A stretch of DNA of 64,000 bases from Fragilaria crotonensis (taxonomy: Eukaryota; Bacillariophyta; Fragilariophyceae; Fragilariales; Fragilariaceae), in assembly GCA_022925895.1 (NCBI GenBank), contig JAKSYS010000066.1:1-64000 (forward strand), in the 5' to 3' direction. The position numbers and the translations under genes are program-made. The notes beneath the pieces were generated by a model. The model worked only from the letters and a program-made list of their open reading frames with translations. It had not been told where the DNA came from and did no database searches. The first letter of the stretch is position 1. The number at the start of each line of letters is the position of its first letter. Shown one piece after another: positions 1 to 11,983 of the stretch.

Positions 1-2
1 AC

Positions 3-588
3 TGTTAGGAATCTACCGTCACTTGTCACACTGTCTCTCGTATTATAAGGTTAAACACCATACGGTAATACAATAGACAGTCCATTATTTTTCTTAGTCT
101 GTCCGTGACCCGTTCCCGTAGAATGCTACGGATCAGAACCTGGTACTACCGGTCTGCAACACAAAACTATTTGAATTTACTTCCTATGTAATTCAAATCA
201 TGAGTGTTGTTGATAACTTCAACAACACTCTTTTTACTATGGACAACACTTCCCAAACACCACTCAGGAAGTGGGACTAAGACAACACTTCATTTGTGAG
301 ACTCCAACTAATGTTGCAAGTCTCACCTTCATTTTTCATCCCAATTCATCTTATAATTTCCACAAACCAAAAACAGTAAAGGCCTTTACTAGTTAGCATC
401 TACATTTCTACATCCTTGTATCAACAAATCTACCGCCATGGTGTATGTCTACAAAACACCATCGCCCAAAGCTGGACGATCCGTCAGGTTCGCTTCACCC
501 GTCAAGTCCAACGTTAGACTTCTAGGTCCTACTAACCTTAAGTCTACCGTCGGCCAGTACTCGTGTACCGATCACACGAACACTGTCA
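3..588 (+). repeat. 5' LTR of the copia element
   Basis: Begins TGTTAGGA and ends CTGTCA. It matches the repeat at 11037-11602 along its whole length, apart from scattered differences and one stretch of about 25 bases present only in this copy. The ends are fixed by where the two copies stop matching. Confidence 0.9.
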
Positions 589-600
589 TGGTTGCTCGCC
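589..600 (+). other. Candidate primer-binding site
   Basis: TGGTTGCTCGCC directly abuts the LTR end, as a tRNA-primed minus-strand start should. It implies a tRNA 3' end reading GGCGAGCAACCA. The same 12 bases follow a TCA end in the second element near 62613, which supports the assignment. The tRNA was not identified; it does not match the usual initiator-Met site (TGGTAGCAGAGG-like). Confidence 0.6.
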
Positions 601-3600
601 TCGAACCACCGGTCCAAGGCTCTACCGTCGAGAGAAATTACTCGTCCGATCATTGGGCGAACCTTCGTACGGCCGTTAACAATTTGAGTTTAACTGCTAT
701 TAATTTCCCTCTCCTCACGGACTCGCCAGCAGCGAATTTAAACTCCCCATTGAAGAACAGAAGCTTCCCCAAGTCCACCATGAAGAACGCCATCCCGCCC
801 ACCCTTGCCCCTCGCATCTCTAGGTCCGCCCGTAAGGCCGAAGACCGCGATGCCTTCGACGATAACGTCGACGTTCGCGCCCCCATCGGCGCGAATCCTG
901 TCCTCCCGATACGCCAACCATCCTGGCCTCTATCATGGAGCCTTAGCTGGATCTCCCAGAGGATCCAAGCATCAACGTGTCCACCGTTTTCCTTCTCCCA
1001 ACACTACCCTGATGACGATCAGGATCAACCAAAAGAAGAAGAGGCGCACCTCCATCAAGAAAGGTCCCAAGCCGCCTACCATGCCAACAATTCCGACGAC
1101 AATTTCGACCAGATCATCCAGGAGGATCGCAACCTCCACTCCATGAGCGCAACAACAAGATTGCAGCTCCTTCTCCTCAGGGCACCAACATTAGCCACAG
1201 GGCTACTACTCCAACAAAGATGGCTGCAAAGATGCAAGCCACTTCTCCAACTACTCCAACTACTTTAACCACTACGGATGACAACAAAAAGGGCACTACT
1301 ACTGAACCAGAACACCAGACTACAAAGAATTATGCATCTACCAATGATAACTACAAAGACATTGGACCTACAGATGATAATTATGAGGACAGGACTACAA
1401 TTACTACAACTACCAACTCCAACAACAGTACCAGTTTCAACATGCTGGACCATCCACACTCCACAACCGATATCGCGGACGCCAACGCCGCCATCCAAAC
1501 ACCACCACAGGAGCGTTTCGCCTCCTACGGTTACCTCGAAGCGCAGGCATCGCGCTCAGATTTTATCCCCGTCGTCGCCCTCGCACGTCGCGACCCCAAA
1601 TCGATCCATACGACGATCCGACGTCGCTGCAATACCTCTTCAAGACGTCCTGGATTTAATTGATGACGCTTTTCCAACTCTTCTTCCGCCTCTGCTTCGT
1701 CCCGACAACGAAGGCGATTCGCGCCCGAGCTCGCTTGTAAGAACCGATCAGCACGCGCCGAATTCCGATCAGCACTTGCCACTATCACAACAACTTGAAG
1801 TTGGACATCATCGATATGGCTCGCTACGTTTGCACAATTCACATGTTCACCGAAGAGGAGCCAATTAAAGCCTCATATTCCCTGGGACGATCCAAGACGA
1901 CGTTGACGAATCATCAGAGCCACTGGGAACATGTATTTGATGTCAGTTCAAAACACACTCACCATGATCGCACACGCGCTGGTACGCCACACTACGCGAT
2001 GCCAGGCGCCACAGTACAGCCTTCTCAGCACATCCCCAAATTTGAGCGAATTCGAAGCGACAGATCTCGAGAAACGACTGTTCAAAGTTCTAAGAGTCAT
2101 TTCGGCACTTTGGTGGTGCCGACAACTCAGCAGACTCGCGACTCAAAACTATGACGTCTGATGAGAACAGTGATAACGGCTCTGCTACCCAGCAATTTTG
2201 TACTGATTTTCCCGATTGACCCAGAAATCCGGATTCCCAAAACTCCCACAGCTACCTCGCCTACGTTCTACGAACTATACCCCGAGTACAGCCCTGCTCT
2301 TTTCCGGAATCCGATCCCGAACCAACTCGCAACGACAACTCAACAACCCTCGATTCCGTTTCAAAATTTTCCACGTCAAGTCCGATTCCTGACGTCGTTT
2401 TGGAGATTTCCGATTCTGTGAAACGTTCCGTTAACGGTTCTAACGCATCGCTCTCGTACTGTGCTGCCGTTGACACGGAAACGCAGCTACTGTCGTTCGT
2501 ACCGCGGTTTCCTCCCAACCCACAACAATGGGCCTGCAGAGCCCACAATCCGACCGTTTCCTCTGAGACTTTGACCTATTTGGATGTTCAGCACCCTGTC
2601 CCAATCAAATTGGAAGATTTGCCAAGCTCCCAAGCTGATGATGTTTTCCTTGCCGATCATTGTTACTCCTGCAGTAATAATGACTCAACTAGGGAAACTG
2701 TTAACTTTATCCTGATGCCGACCCAGATCCGCTACCAGAAGTTGCAAACGACCCTGATCCCGAACCAATGGACATTGTGGAGGATGATCTTGACAATAAT
2801 GGCGACGCTAACCGAGATATTGGTGAACCTAATGAGGTACCAAGTGCAGCTATACAACAACTTGTCAGACTACTGCCTCCTCTGCGCCCTGCCCCACCGT
2901 TGCGATCCGCCAACCCCTCGACGCCATTCATCACCACCCTTTCGGATGTTCCAACACTTCCATCACATTCCGTCACGCAACCTGTTTTTCACCGAGGCAA
3001 TGCTAATGGACACAATCAACGGCACGATTCACCTTCGCGACCTACCTCTTTGCGTTCGCACAAGTGCAACTATATCTGCCTTTTGCATCAACACACTCGC
3101 CGACCCACCCGAACTCAACATCATCCGTGGCCTCGACAAGCACTTCATCCACCACATCCTACGTCACGTCATACGCGATCACATGTATATCGACGAACTG
3201 ATTCCGGCACCAACATCCCACTTCTGAACGTACAACCCGATAAACTCTGCTCCTACGCAGCATGAAGCACACTCAATCGCGCTACCAACATGGTCGTCCA
3301 GCACCTTAACGAACAACAACGCTCCCAGTTCCTGCCCCGCCGAACTCCGCGAGCATTCAGCGACATTGACGACGCGTTCCACGACGACCCCCAGACTGTC
3401 CGATGGAAACACGATGCGCAGTCGCCATCATCTACGCGCTCAGATTACTATACATCACGCATCACCGCAACTATTTCAACCGCGACCATGGACTAGCTGA
3501 GCACTATTTCCGACCATCTATCTCGCAATCGCAAAGGAAATCAAGTCAACTGCCACCGCTCTAAGTCTCCTTCCCGATACAACAACCTTCAACCTCCTGC

Positions 3601-5870
3601 CCCGTTTTGTTCACGATGCCTTTGACGAAGTCGACGACCTATTTCCCGGAACATCCTCGGCCACCGTTCTGATCAATATTATCGCGACAAACTGCCCTAT
3701 CTCCAAACGGAATTCGAACTCGTGCAACCTTATGTAACGGACTACATCAATTCTTTCCCAACGCCATCCACCGAAGCCAAAGAGATTGCGTCTGACCAGC
3801 GCGCGAATTGATTAACGTCGCCTTTTCAACATGCTATCATCCATCGTATGTCAAAGAAACGCTCCAAGCAACCTGAACTCAACAACAACCAAGTTTTCAT
3901 TGGCAACCTCCCCCTGCAGACATGTTCCTTTCCAGTTTTGCTACCTGCTACCCAATGATCACTACACCTTCTGATGTCCAACTAACCTTTGACAATGTGA
4001 CTGAGGATACTTTGCCATCAATCATGTGATTTGCAATCCCTCATCCTTCAGGAGCTCATTGCCATGAACCGATTCGACAGCGACCCCTCAAGTACATGGA
4101 GATTTACAACCGCCTCACCCCGATAGCGACCGACACCGTCAACGATTCCATTGACTTCCTGCCCCATTTTGAATACGCTATTCCGAGTTGTGCAACTGCC
4201 ATCCCAAAGATCCAACTGGCATTATCAGAGAGAACTACCCACCCACCAATGTTGTTATTTTCCAGGGCTCCCCACCCAAGCTCCCACCTACTGCTTTGGC
4301 TCCCCAACTGAAATTGCTATCCCTACTCCAACAACTGGTGCCTTCCCATCAACCTTGACCATTCTGGAGATCCCATCATTGTCAACAATATTTCTGGTGA
4401 AGCCTACAATCGTTCCACAGTTCAACGCCTTTCGAACCCAGACTGCCAAACCAATCCATCCTGATCAAGTTAACACCCGGATTGGATACCACGCCACACT
4501 GCCGATTTACGTCGCCACCCGATGCCGACTTGTACCACGTTGCCTGCGACCCCAAACGCATCCCGTTTTCCTTGGCTGTCCGCTTGATTCCAGTTTATAC
4601 CACAGGCCCCAGTGGACAGACTATTTATCAAGCATGGGCTCTTCCACACCTTAACAATGCCCTCCGCGATCCTGAACTGCAACTATTCAACAATTTCTCT
4701 CTTACTATCACACTGCAAAGGAAAACCACCCTGAGTTCCCATTCATTGATCTCATGGGATCTGATTCACCTGTTCCAAACTATGGTGAGTCTAGTTCAAA
4801 ATGTTTACATTATCCTGGTTGTTATGCTGGTTACTTACCTCTTTCTATCTGTGACAGTCTAAGCTGTCCCAATCAGATAGAATCAGTTGCAAGTAACAAT
4901 ATAATTACCTTTCAACAGGATAATAGTACATTTTCTGGACCACATTTTGCATGTCTTGCCGTTTCAACTCGCCGTTCATCTTTATTATCGGATCCGACTC
5001 GAACCCCGGACCCCAGGACGAAATTCCTGCACAAACGACCCGCAAACGCAAATTTTTGCACCAAACGAACCCCAAACTGCAATTTTACACACGACGAACA
5101 CGGCGACGAAATTCCTGCGCAAAATGACACTACCAGCGAAAATCCAACGCAAACGACCACCGACAGCCCGGAAATTCACTCCCAACAGCTAATTTCCGAC
5201 GCAGAAACTACATACGACGAACACGCACAAACAACTCAACAACTGCCCGGAACTCAACCAAATCTCGCATTTTTACCACCAAACTCGCCCGAAACAAGCA
5301 GTTCACACACCGAAACACCCTCCAACTCACCTCCAACTGCGAAATCAACAACTGGGCCTCTAAAACGCTTCTCCGATGCATTTTCAGGCATTCTCACGCC
5401 GAAAACGTAAAATTACCTCACAATCCGGACGCCACCGACTCGAACCCACAACCTCCGATTTCGACAACTTTTTCGACGACACCCAAAATTATACCTACCA
5501 AAAAGTTCTCACCCCAAAATTTGAACCCCCAACCACCAAATCCGTCGCAAAATCTTTCGCAACCCCAAAATCAACACAACGAAATTATTCAACCTCCCAG
5601 CACGAAATCTGCCAAACCTACGCAAAATCACCTAATTTTGGAAACGACGACCAAAACCCCAAATGCACCAAATCCGTTGCAACACGCCCAACTCCACGCC
5701 AGAGACCCACGCAACCTTCACATACCCTCCCACTGTTGAAACCTTCTTTGATGAGGACACAGACCATGATTCAGAAGAAGAACCAAGCACATTCAACACA
5801 CATCCCCTGATGCGCTCACATCATCAACGCGAACCGATTTTACTTATCCGCCAATCGAGGACCTCACGAA
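601..5870 (+). other. Unassigned leader region of the copia element
   Basis: About 5.3 kb between the primer site and the recognisable Gag core. Conceptual translations are rich in Pro, Thr, Ser, Asn and Gln, with no domain I recognise. It may be a very long Gag N-terminal extension typical of this lineage, a captured sequence, or an older nested insertion. No separate terminal repeats were seen inside it. Confidence 0.5.
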
Positions 5871-5879
5871 AACACTTTT

Positions 5880-6955
5880 GAAATACGCCAAAATGCTAAC
5901 CTTCAAATTGGCCTACCCAACCGACCTTCAAGCACGCCGCCGACACTTTAACACCTTCATTGACAACCTTCGAATTGTTTGTAACATTTCCCGTGGACGC
6001 GCCAAGTCTTTGATCTTTGGCCAAAACAAGTGTCCTATTCACACCCTTTTGTTGGCACTGCTATCTACAATTTGATCTTCACAAACGTTTGTGACCCTTG
6101 CCAGAAACACATCATTGATGGCCCACCGGACGCTCGGACTGCAATTTAACTTCGACGCCACTGCGCTCCGCTAACTCCTGATCATGTTGAACGAACTCGT
6201 GAAGCTTTCTGCTCCATCAAACAACCACATCATGAAGTCGCAACCTCCTACCTCAACCGCATTCGCCTTCACGCGCGACTGCTATCATGCTGGAATACCC
6301 AACACTGACGCCGAACTCATCAAACGCACCGTTCGTGGTGGAAGCAATCACTCCTTCGCCGCATCCTACCAACGCTTCGACGCCGACATACGTCGCGCAG
6401 AACTGAATGACGAAGCTCTGCCACCATTCGCCGAACTCGAAAGCCATCTCCTGAACATTGACGAATCCCGTGGCCTCACACTCCCATCCCAAAACCACCG
6501 TAACTACAACCAACACGCCAACGCTGCCCGTGGTCACCAATCCCACCATTTTCAACCGCGCCACAACCAAACTACCCAACGTGTTTTCACACAAAGACAA
6601 CAACAAGCTTTCAGTTCCATCCTTCGACCTTATTCCAATCCCAGCAGCAACAATCAAACCGCAACCAACCACCGCGACCACCGCAAAACCATTCGCGCCC
6701 GTTCCGACCTCCTACAAATCCTTCGCGACCACCATTCAACAACTCGAATCAACGTCGTCCACCACCACCCTCCCGCGGCCATCCAACCAGCCTCAACGAA
6801 ACAATCGACCACCTTTCCGACCGACATCGAGCCCCAATCAACGTCCATCTCCCAACGGATCCATCAACAACCATCCGCGCAACCCTTCCAATGCCGCTAC
6901 AATCGTCTGCAATAACTGCGGACGCCTCGGCCACTATGCGCGCAACTGTACTAAC
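5880..6955 (+). pseudogene. Gag-like region with CCHC zinc knuckle (fossil)
   Basis: The upstream part resembles the conserved capsid core of copia Gag. The region ends in a zinc knuckle with the spacing C-x2-C-x4-H-x4-C near 6907-6948, followed by a basic, Asn/Ser-rich tail. It belongs to the broken copia element. Confidence 0.7.
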
Positions 6956-7029
6956 CACAGATCCAACCAAAACAATCGCTCCACCAACCCTCAAAGACCA
7001 TCCAACAATGAAAACGCTGCTCCCCAACC

Positions 7030-10000
7030 AACAACGCGCCTACTTCATCACTGACTCTGGCCAAAACTCACCAGACCAATCAAGATACCACCACCAAGCC
7101 TTTTCAGCCTCATCTTTTGACAACACTGATGGTCACCCATCCAACATCCCTTGGCCCAACCTGACCTACCTCAGATGACCATCAACCAACCTCTCCTTGA
7201 CAGAGATTATCTACCATCTGCCAATCATTCTCCTCCCACCTCTGGAGCCACAGCATACTTTCCAGATGATCCCCAATCACCATACCAAAGATTTGGTCCC
7301 CACATCTTGAAAACTGGCTACCTGACAGTGGTGCTACCAGCCATTACACTCCACTCTTCAGCGACCTCCACGATGTCGAACCCTGCAGTGTTCCAATCTC
7401 CTTAGCTGATGGCAGCACCAAGATGTCCACCCACAAAGGAACAACTGCATGCCACTTCACCACTGATGATGGCCTCAAGTCCATACTAGGACTCACTGAT
7501 GTCTACTATGTTGAAGGTCTCAGCCACAGACTCCTCTCCTTAACTCTCTATCATGCACCCAAAACTTCAGTGTCCTGATCAAGAACAGAGCCACAACAAT
7601 CCAACTCCCAAATGGTTCCACATACACTTGGCCAATACTGACCAGAGAACTCCTTCATCACAACAAGCCTTCTCAACCATCTCCAACTCTAACCTACCTT
7701 CTGACCCTGACTCTGAACCTGATGAACAACATTTTGATGACACTACACCCCTGTTGACACCGATCAACGCCGTTCAGTCACCGCCCTACCTTTGGAACTC
7801 ATCTACCGACGACTTGCTTTCCGAAATTTCCGCAACCTTATGGTCGGATCCCTTCACCAAACATGGAATGACCATGTCTTGACACCTACTGTTGATCACA
7901 ACTCCTGGCCTCTACGCATTTCAATCAGCCAAAACGTGCCCGCAACAAAACTCCTCAACGCCAAGGCACTGAACCTTTCCACCGCCTTCATCTTGACCTA
8001 ATGCGCAACCCTTTCCGCTATGGTCTCACAACCAATACCAACTTTTCAGCCTACTTGTTCATTGTCACAACACCTGGCAAACTAACAGGTTGGATTGGTC
8101 TCCCAACTGAAAGCACAGCTTCCATTATTACTGCTCTGAAGCAATGGCTAACTGACACAGAACTCCTTGGCGCACCCAATCTGTCCGCTTTATCCGCACT
8201 GATGCTGGATCTGCTTTCACCTCAACCAAATTCATTTCTGAATGCACTTCTCTTGGTATCAAAGTTGAAGCTGCAGCACCTGAACATCAAGAAATGAATG
8301 GCATTTGCGGCCAAATGGCGTGAAGTCCACAACACTGCCAACATCCTTCTGAACAATGCAAGACTTGGAGGTGCATTCTTCCATCATGCCCATGCCTATG
8401 CTGTTCAAATCCTCAATGTCTGCCCAGCCAAGAATGTTATTGACCAACATGGCAACCCAACAACTCCCTATCAATACAGCTTTCAACGCAAGCCTTCCTA
8501 GCCAACTTCCGCGTCTTCGGATGTCCAACATTCTTCAAACGCTACGAACCAACTTTCCGCAACAAACTTATAACCTACAAGCAACAACTCCAACGTGCAT
8601 CCCGCGGAATTTTCCTTGGATTTCCGACAACTCTGCAGGCTGGTTAATCTACTCGCCAGACCAACCCCAAAGCCTCATCATAACCCGCGACGCCTACTTC
8701 GATGAAGACTTCAACTCCGCTCTCTGTTTCGATTCCAAACCTTTTGCTGGAGCCGTACCCATCCGCTCCCACTTCAATCCGCATGGACTTCGTGACACTC
8801 CAGAGAACTCTGAACCATCTACCTACCATCAAACTGGCTCTGCAGCCAACCTTGGTAACCCACCATCAACTTTCATTGATACTTCCAACCATCATTCTTC
8901 CCTCCCTGCCATCCCTGAAACTGATGACAATGCCCATGAAGATGATCCACCACCTTCTACACTTGCTGCAATCAAACATACAACTCCTCCACATGGTCCA
9001 ACACCACCCACACCACATCAAATCAACTTTGTCACCCATCAACAACATCATTCCCAACTCCACAAGATGATGACCATCTACTTCCAAGAATGCAATGAAG
9101 ATCTACCAACTATTGATCCCATTCACTCTGCCATGATGACAATTGACAACTCTCCCAGCAACAATTCACAAGCCAACCCCCAGGAACCTGTGGACAAATA
9201 CCTTCCAGAACCTCAGTCTCTCAAAGCTGTCCTCAAACTTGATGATAATGTCCGCAATGCTTGGCTACATGCAATCAAAATGGAGATCAAGAACCTCATT
9301 GACCATGATACTTTCATCCTTGGACAAACTCCACACAAAGATGAACTCATTATCCCAGTCAAACTTGTACTCAAAGCAAAACAAACTGCAACTGGAAAAC
9401 TTGACAAACTAAAAGCTCGCCTTGTTGCCCGTGGCGACCTGGAGAAACGTCTCCTGAAAAGAGTCAAAGCCATCAACCAACAACGACTCCTTGAACAACG
9501 TCAAGAAATTGCTGAATCTACCAATTCACCTGGCACTCCAAAACCTATACCTGTTGAACCACTCATGTATGAAGACACCTGGTCACCCTGTGCATCTGCA
9601 AGAGGGTCAAACTATTCATTGCAACCATCTGTGCATCCAGAAGAAGTGTCAAGAGTGCTGACTTCATTGGTGCCTACCTCAAGCCAAAGTTATTGGCCGC
9701 CACTTGTGAAACTGCCATTGGAATACGCCTACCACTTCCCTGAATACGCAAATTCTTTGGCTCCCCAATGTTACTGAACAAAGGAATCTACGGTCTCGTC
9801 TACTCTGGCAAATATTGGAACATTGAATTTTCGGAATGGCTCTACTCCCAAGGCTTTATCCAATCTCCTTCCAACCGTCTTATTTTGTCCGATACGACAA
9901 ACACAATCAATGGCTCCGTCTCCTATTTTTCGTCGATGATATGCTCTACGCTGGAAGCAACGATTCCATCGAAAAACAATTTGAAGATTCCGTCCGCAAT

Positions 10001-11024
10001 CGCTTCGATGTCAAATTCCTCGGACCTGCGCAATGGTTCCTCCAAATGCGTATCCACAAACACCTGACTCAAGCTATACTCTGGATCAACACCGCTACGT
10101 TTTGAATACTCTCCAACGTTATGACCCGAATTCCGAATTCCCCGAACGCGATACCCCCTTTCCTCCCGACTACACCTTCAGCAAGGATAACCGCCCCGTA
10201 ACCGCCTCTGACGTTACCCTCGTCGAACAAAAGCAACAACGCCTTCCCTTCCGCTCTGCTGTCTGCACTCTCCTCTACCTTGCATACAATACAAGAGCTG
10301 ACATCCTATTTGCTGTCTGCAAACTTGCTAAAGCATGCATCTCTCCTGGCATACCTGACTTTCGAGCCCTATCTTGGCTCATCGGCTATCTTCGCCGCCG
10401 CCCCTACTACGCTCTCAAATTCTACCCCGATGGCACTTCAAATCCCATCTATGACATCTGCCTTCACCATCGTATCCCATACTCCGATCTCACCGTTTTC
10501 TCCGACGCCAGCTGGCAAGACTGCCCTGACACTGGCCGTTCCACTGTTGGATACATGATCTTCTACAATGGTGCCCTCATTGAAGCCAATTCTACAATGC
10601 CTACACCTGTTGCAATGTCTACTTCTGAAGCTGAATACATGGCCGCATGTTCTGCCACAATGGCCACAGCTCACATCCGAATGCTTCTCTACGATATGCT
10701 CTATCTTGGCACCAAACAATGGCGTGAATCAACCCAACGTCTTCCTTCCATACCTGCCATCCTCATGATTGACAATGAAGCCACCGTCCAAATCGCAAAG
10801 AATGGAAAACTCACTCGCAAGACGCGACACATCGAACGCCGCTTCCACTTCGTCCGTCAAGGCCAGCAAGACGGCATTCACCAACTTCATTGGATTCCCT
10901 GTGACTCCCAACTTGCCGACATCCTCACCAAGACTCAACACTCCGGCAAAATTGATCCTCACCTCACCAAGATCTTCTGTGTTCTCCCCGACCACATGCT
11001 TTCATCACCGGGACCAGAGATCTG
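7030..11024 (+). pseudogene. Pol region: protease, integrase, RT, RNase H (fossil)
   Basis: Recognisable parts in order: an Asp-Ser-Gly protease motif near 7041-7061; a copia integrase core with an HLDLM motif near 7985; reverse transcriptase with the FVDDML catalytic box near 9923-9950; RNase H with STSEAEY near 10620; and the copia C-terminal box KTRHIERRFHFVRQ near 10820. Integrase before reverse transcriptase is diagnostic of Ty1/copia. The region is broken several times. Confidence 0.85.
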
Positions 11025-11028
11025 ATCC

Positions 11029-11036
11029 AAGAGGGG
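11029..11036 (+). other. Polypurine tract of the copia element
   Basis: AAGAGGGG lies immediately before the TGTTAGGA start of the 3' LTR, the expected place for plus-strand priming. Confidence 0.75.
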
Positions 11037-11602
11037 TGTTAGGATTCTACCGTCACTCTGTCACACTGTCTCTCGTCTTACTGTAAGGTTAAATACCATA
11101 CGGTAATACAGTCGACAGTCCTTTATTTTTCTTAGTCTGTCCGTGACCCGTTCCCGTAGAATTCTACGGATCAGAACCTGGTACTACCGGTCTGCAACAC
11201 AAAACTATTTGAATTTACTCCCTATGTAATTCAAATCATGAGTGTTGTTGATAACTTCAACAACACTCTTTACTCAGGAAGTGGGACTAAGACAACACTT
11301 CATTTGTGAGACTCCAACTAATGTTGCAAGTCTCACCTTCATTTTTCATCCCAATTCATCTTATAATTTCCACAAACCAAAAACAGTAAAGGCCTTTACT
11401 AGTTAGCATCTACATTTTCTACATCTTTGTACCAACAAATCTACCGCCATGGTGTATGTCTTCAAAACACCATCGCCCAAAGCTGGACGATCCGTCAGGT
11501 TCGCTTCCTCACCCGTCAAGTCCAACGTTAGACTTCTAGGTCCTACTAACCTTAAGTCTACCGTCGGCCAGTACTCGTGTACCGATCACACGAACACTGT
11601 CA
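11037..11602 (+). repeat. 3' LTR of the copia element
   Basis: Direct repeat of 3-588, starting TGTTAGGA and ending CTGTCA. It is about 20 bases shorter than the 5' copy. Similarity stops at 11602, after which host sequence begins. Confidence 0.9.
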
Positions 11603-11983
11603 CTCTCTATGTTAGTAGAGTACGACGGTAGAGCTAGGAATTAGTGAAGCGTGCCAACGTACAGGTACCTGGTACAAAGTACGAACAAGTACCGGTATAT
11701 ACATGGGCCACGAAGAAACGCAAAACGCAGTGCGTCACTGGGTACTGTACTGTAGTACCGTAATACCACACCGTACACCGGAGTATGCGACTGTCGACGT
11801 ACGACAGTAATCGAGGACACACAATTTTATGTCGCAAAATTTGTGGGAGTTTTTGGTGCTGGCACTCGGTAAAAACGCAGAAATGGTTTCTTTGATTCAA
11901 GATTAAGCCATAGTTCTTCTAGCTAGTTCGATATATTGTCCTCAGTCCTTTGGACAAGTCCACCAGAACTCTCCCTTACGCTA
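11603..11983. other. Intergenic, between LTR and DOCK gene
   Basis: About 380 bases without a supportable gene. Rich in GTACC/GGTAC and AGTAC strings (11650-11800), the pattern seen in most intergenic stretches here. It lies downstream of the minus-strand DOCK gene, so it should hold that gene's 3' end. Confidence 0.5.

Larger units (their letters stand above)
3..11602 (+). mobile_element. Ty1/copia LTR retrotransposon, broken
   Basis: Two long direct repeats beginning TGTTAGGA and ending CTGTCA bound an internal region whose parts run in the Ty1/copia order: Gag with a CCHC zinc knuckle, aspartic protease, integrase, reverse transcriptase, RNase H. A candidate primer site starting TGG follows the 5' repeat and a purine tract precedes the 3' repeat. 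The element is about 11.6 kb, roughly twice the usual copia length, because some 5.3 kb of unassigned sequence precedes the Gag core. The coding part is broken many times (more than ten breaks by eye). The LTRs differ by a few percent plus one short length difference, so insertion is not very recent. The target-site duplication cannot be judged because only two bases lie upstream. Diatom copia (CoDi-like) assignment is by inference from gene order and Gag/RT character. Confidence 0.9.

Noticed and set aside
589-612. Reading the bases after the 5' LTR as a full T-arm plus acceptor complement of a tRNA (a TTCGA-like string is present in reverse complement)
   Set aside because: The spacing from the T-loop string to the CCA end is about six bases too short for a tRNA, so only the first 12 bases are kept as a candidate primer site.
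1-11607. A target-site duplication for the copia element
   Set aside because: Only two bases precede the 5' LTR and they do not match the bases after the 3' LTR; the window edge prevents a fair test.
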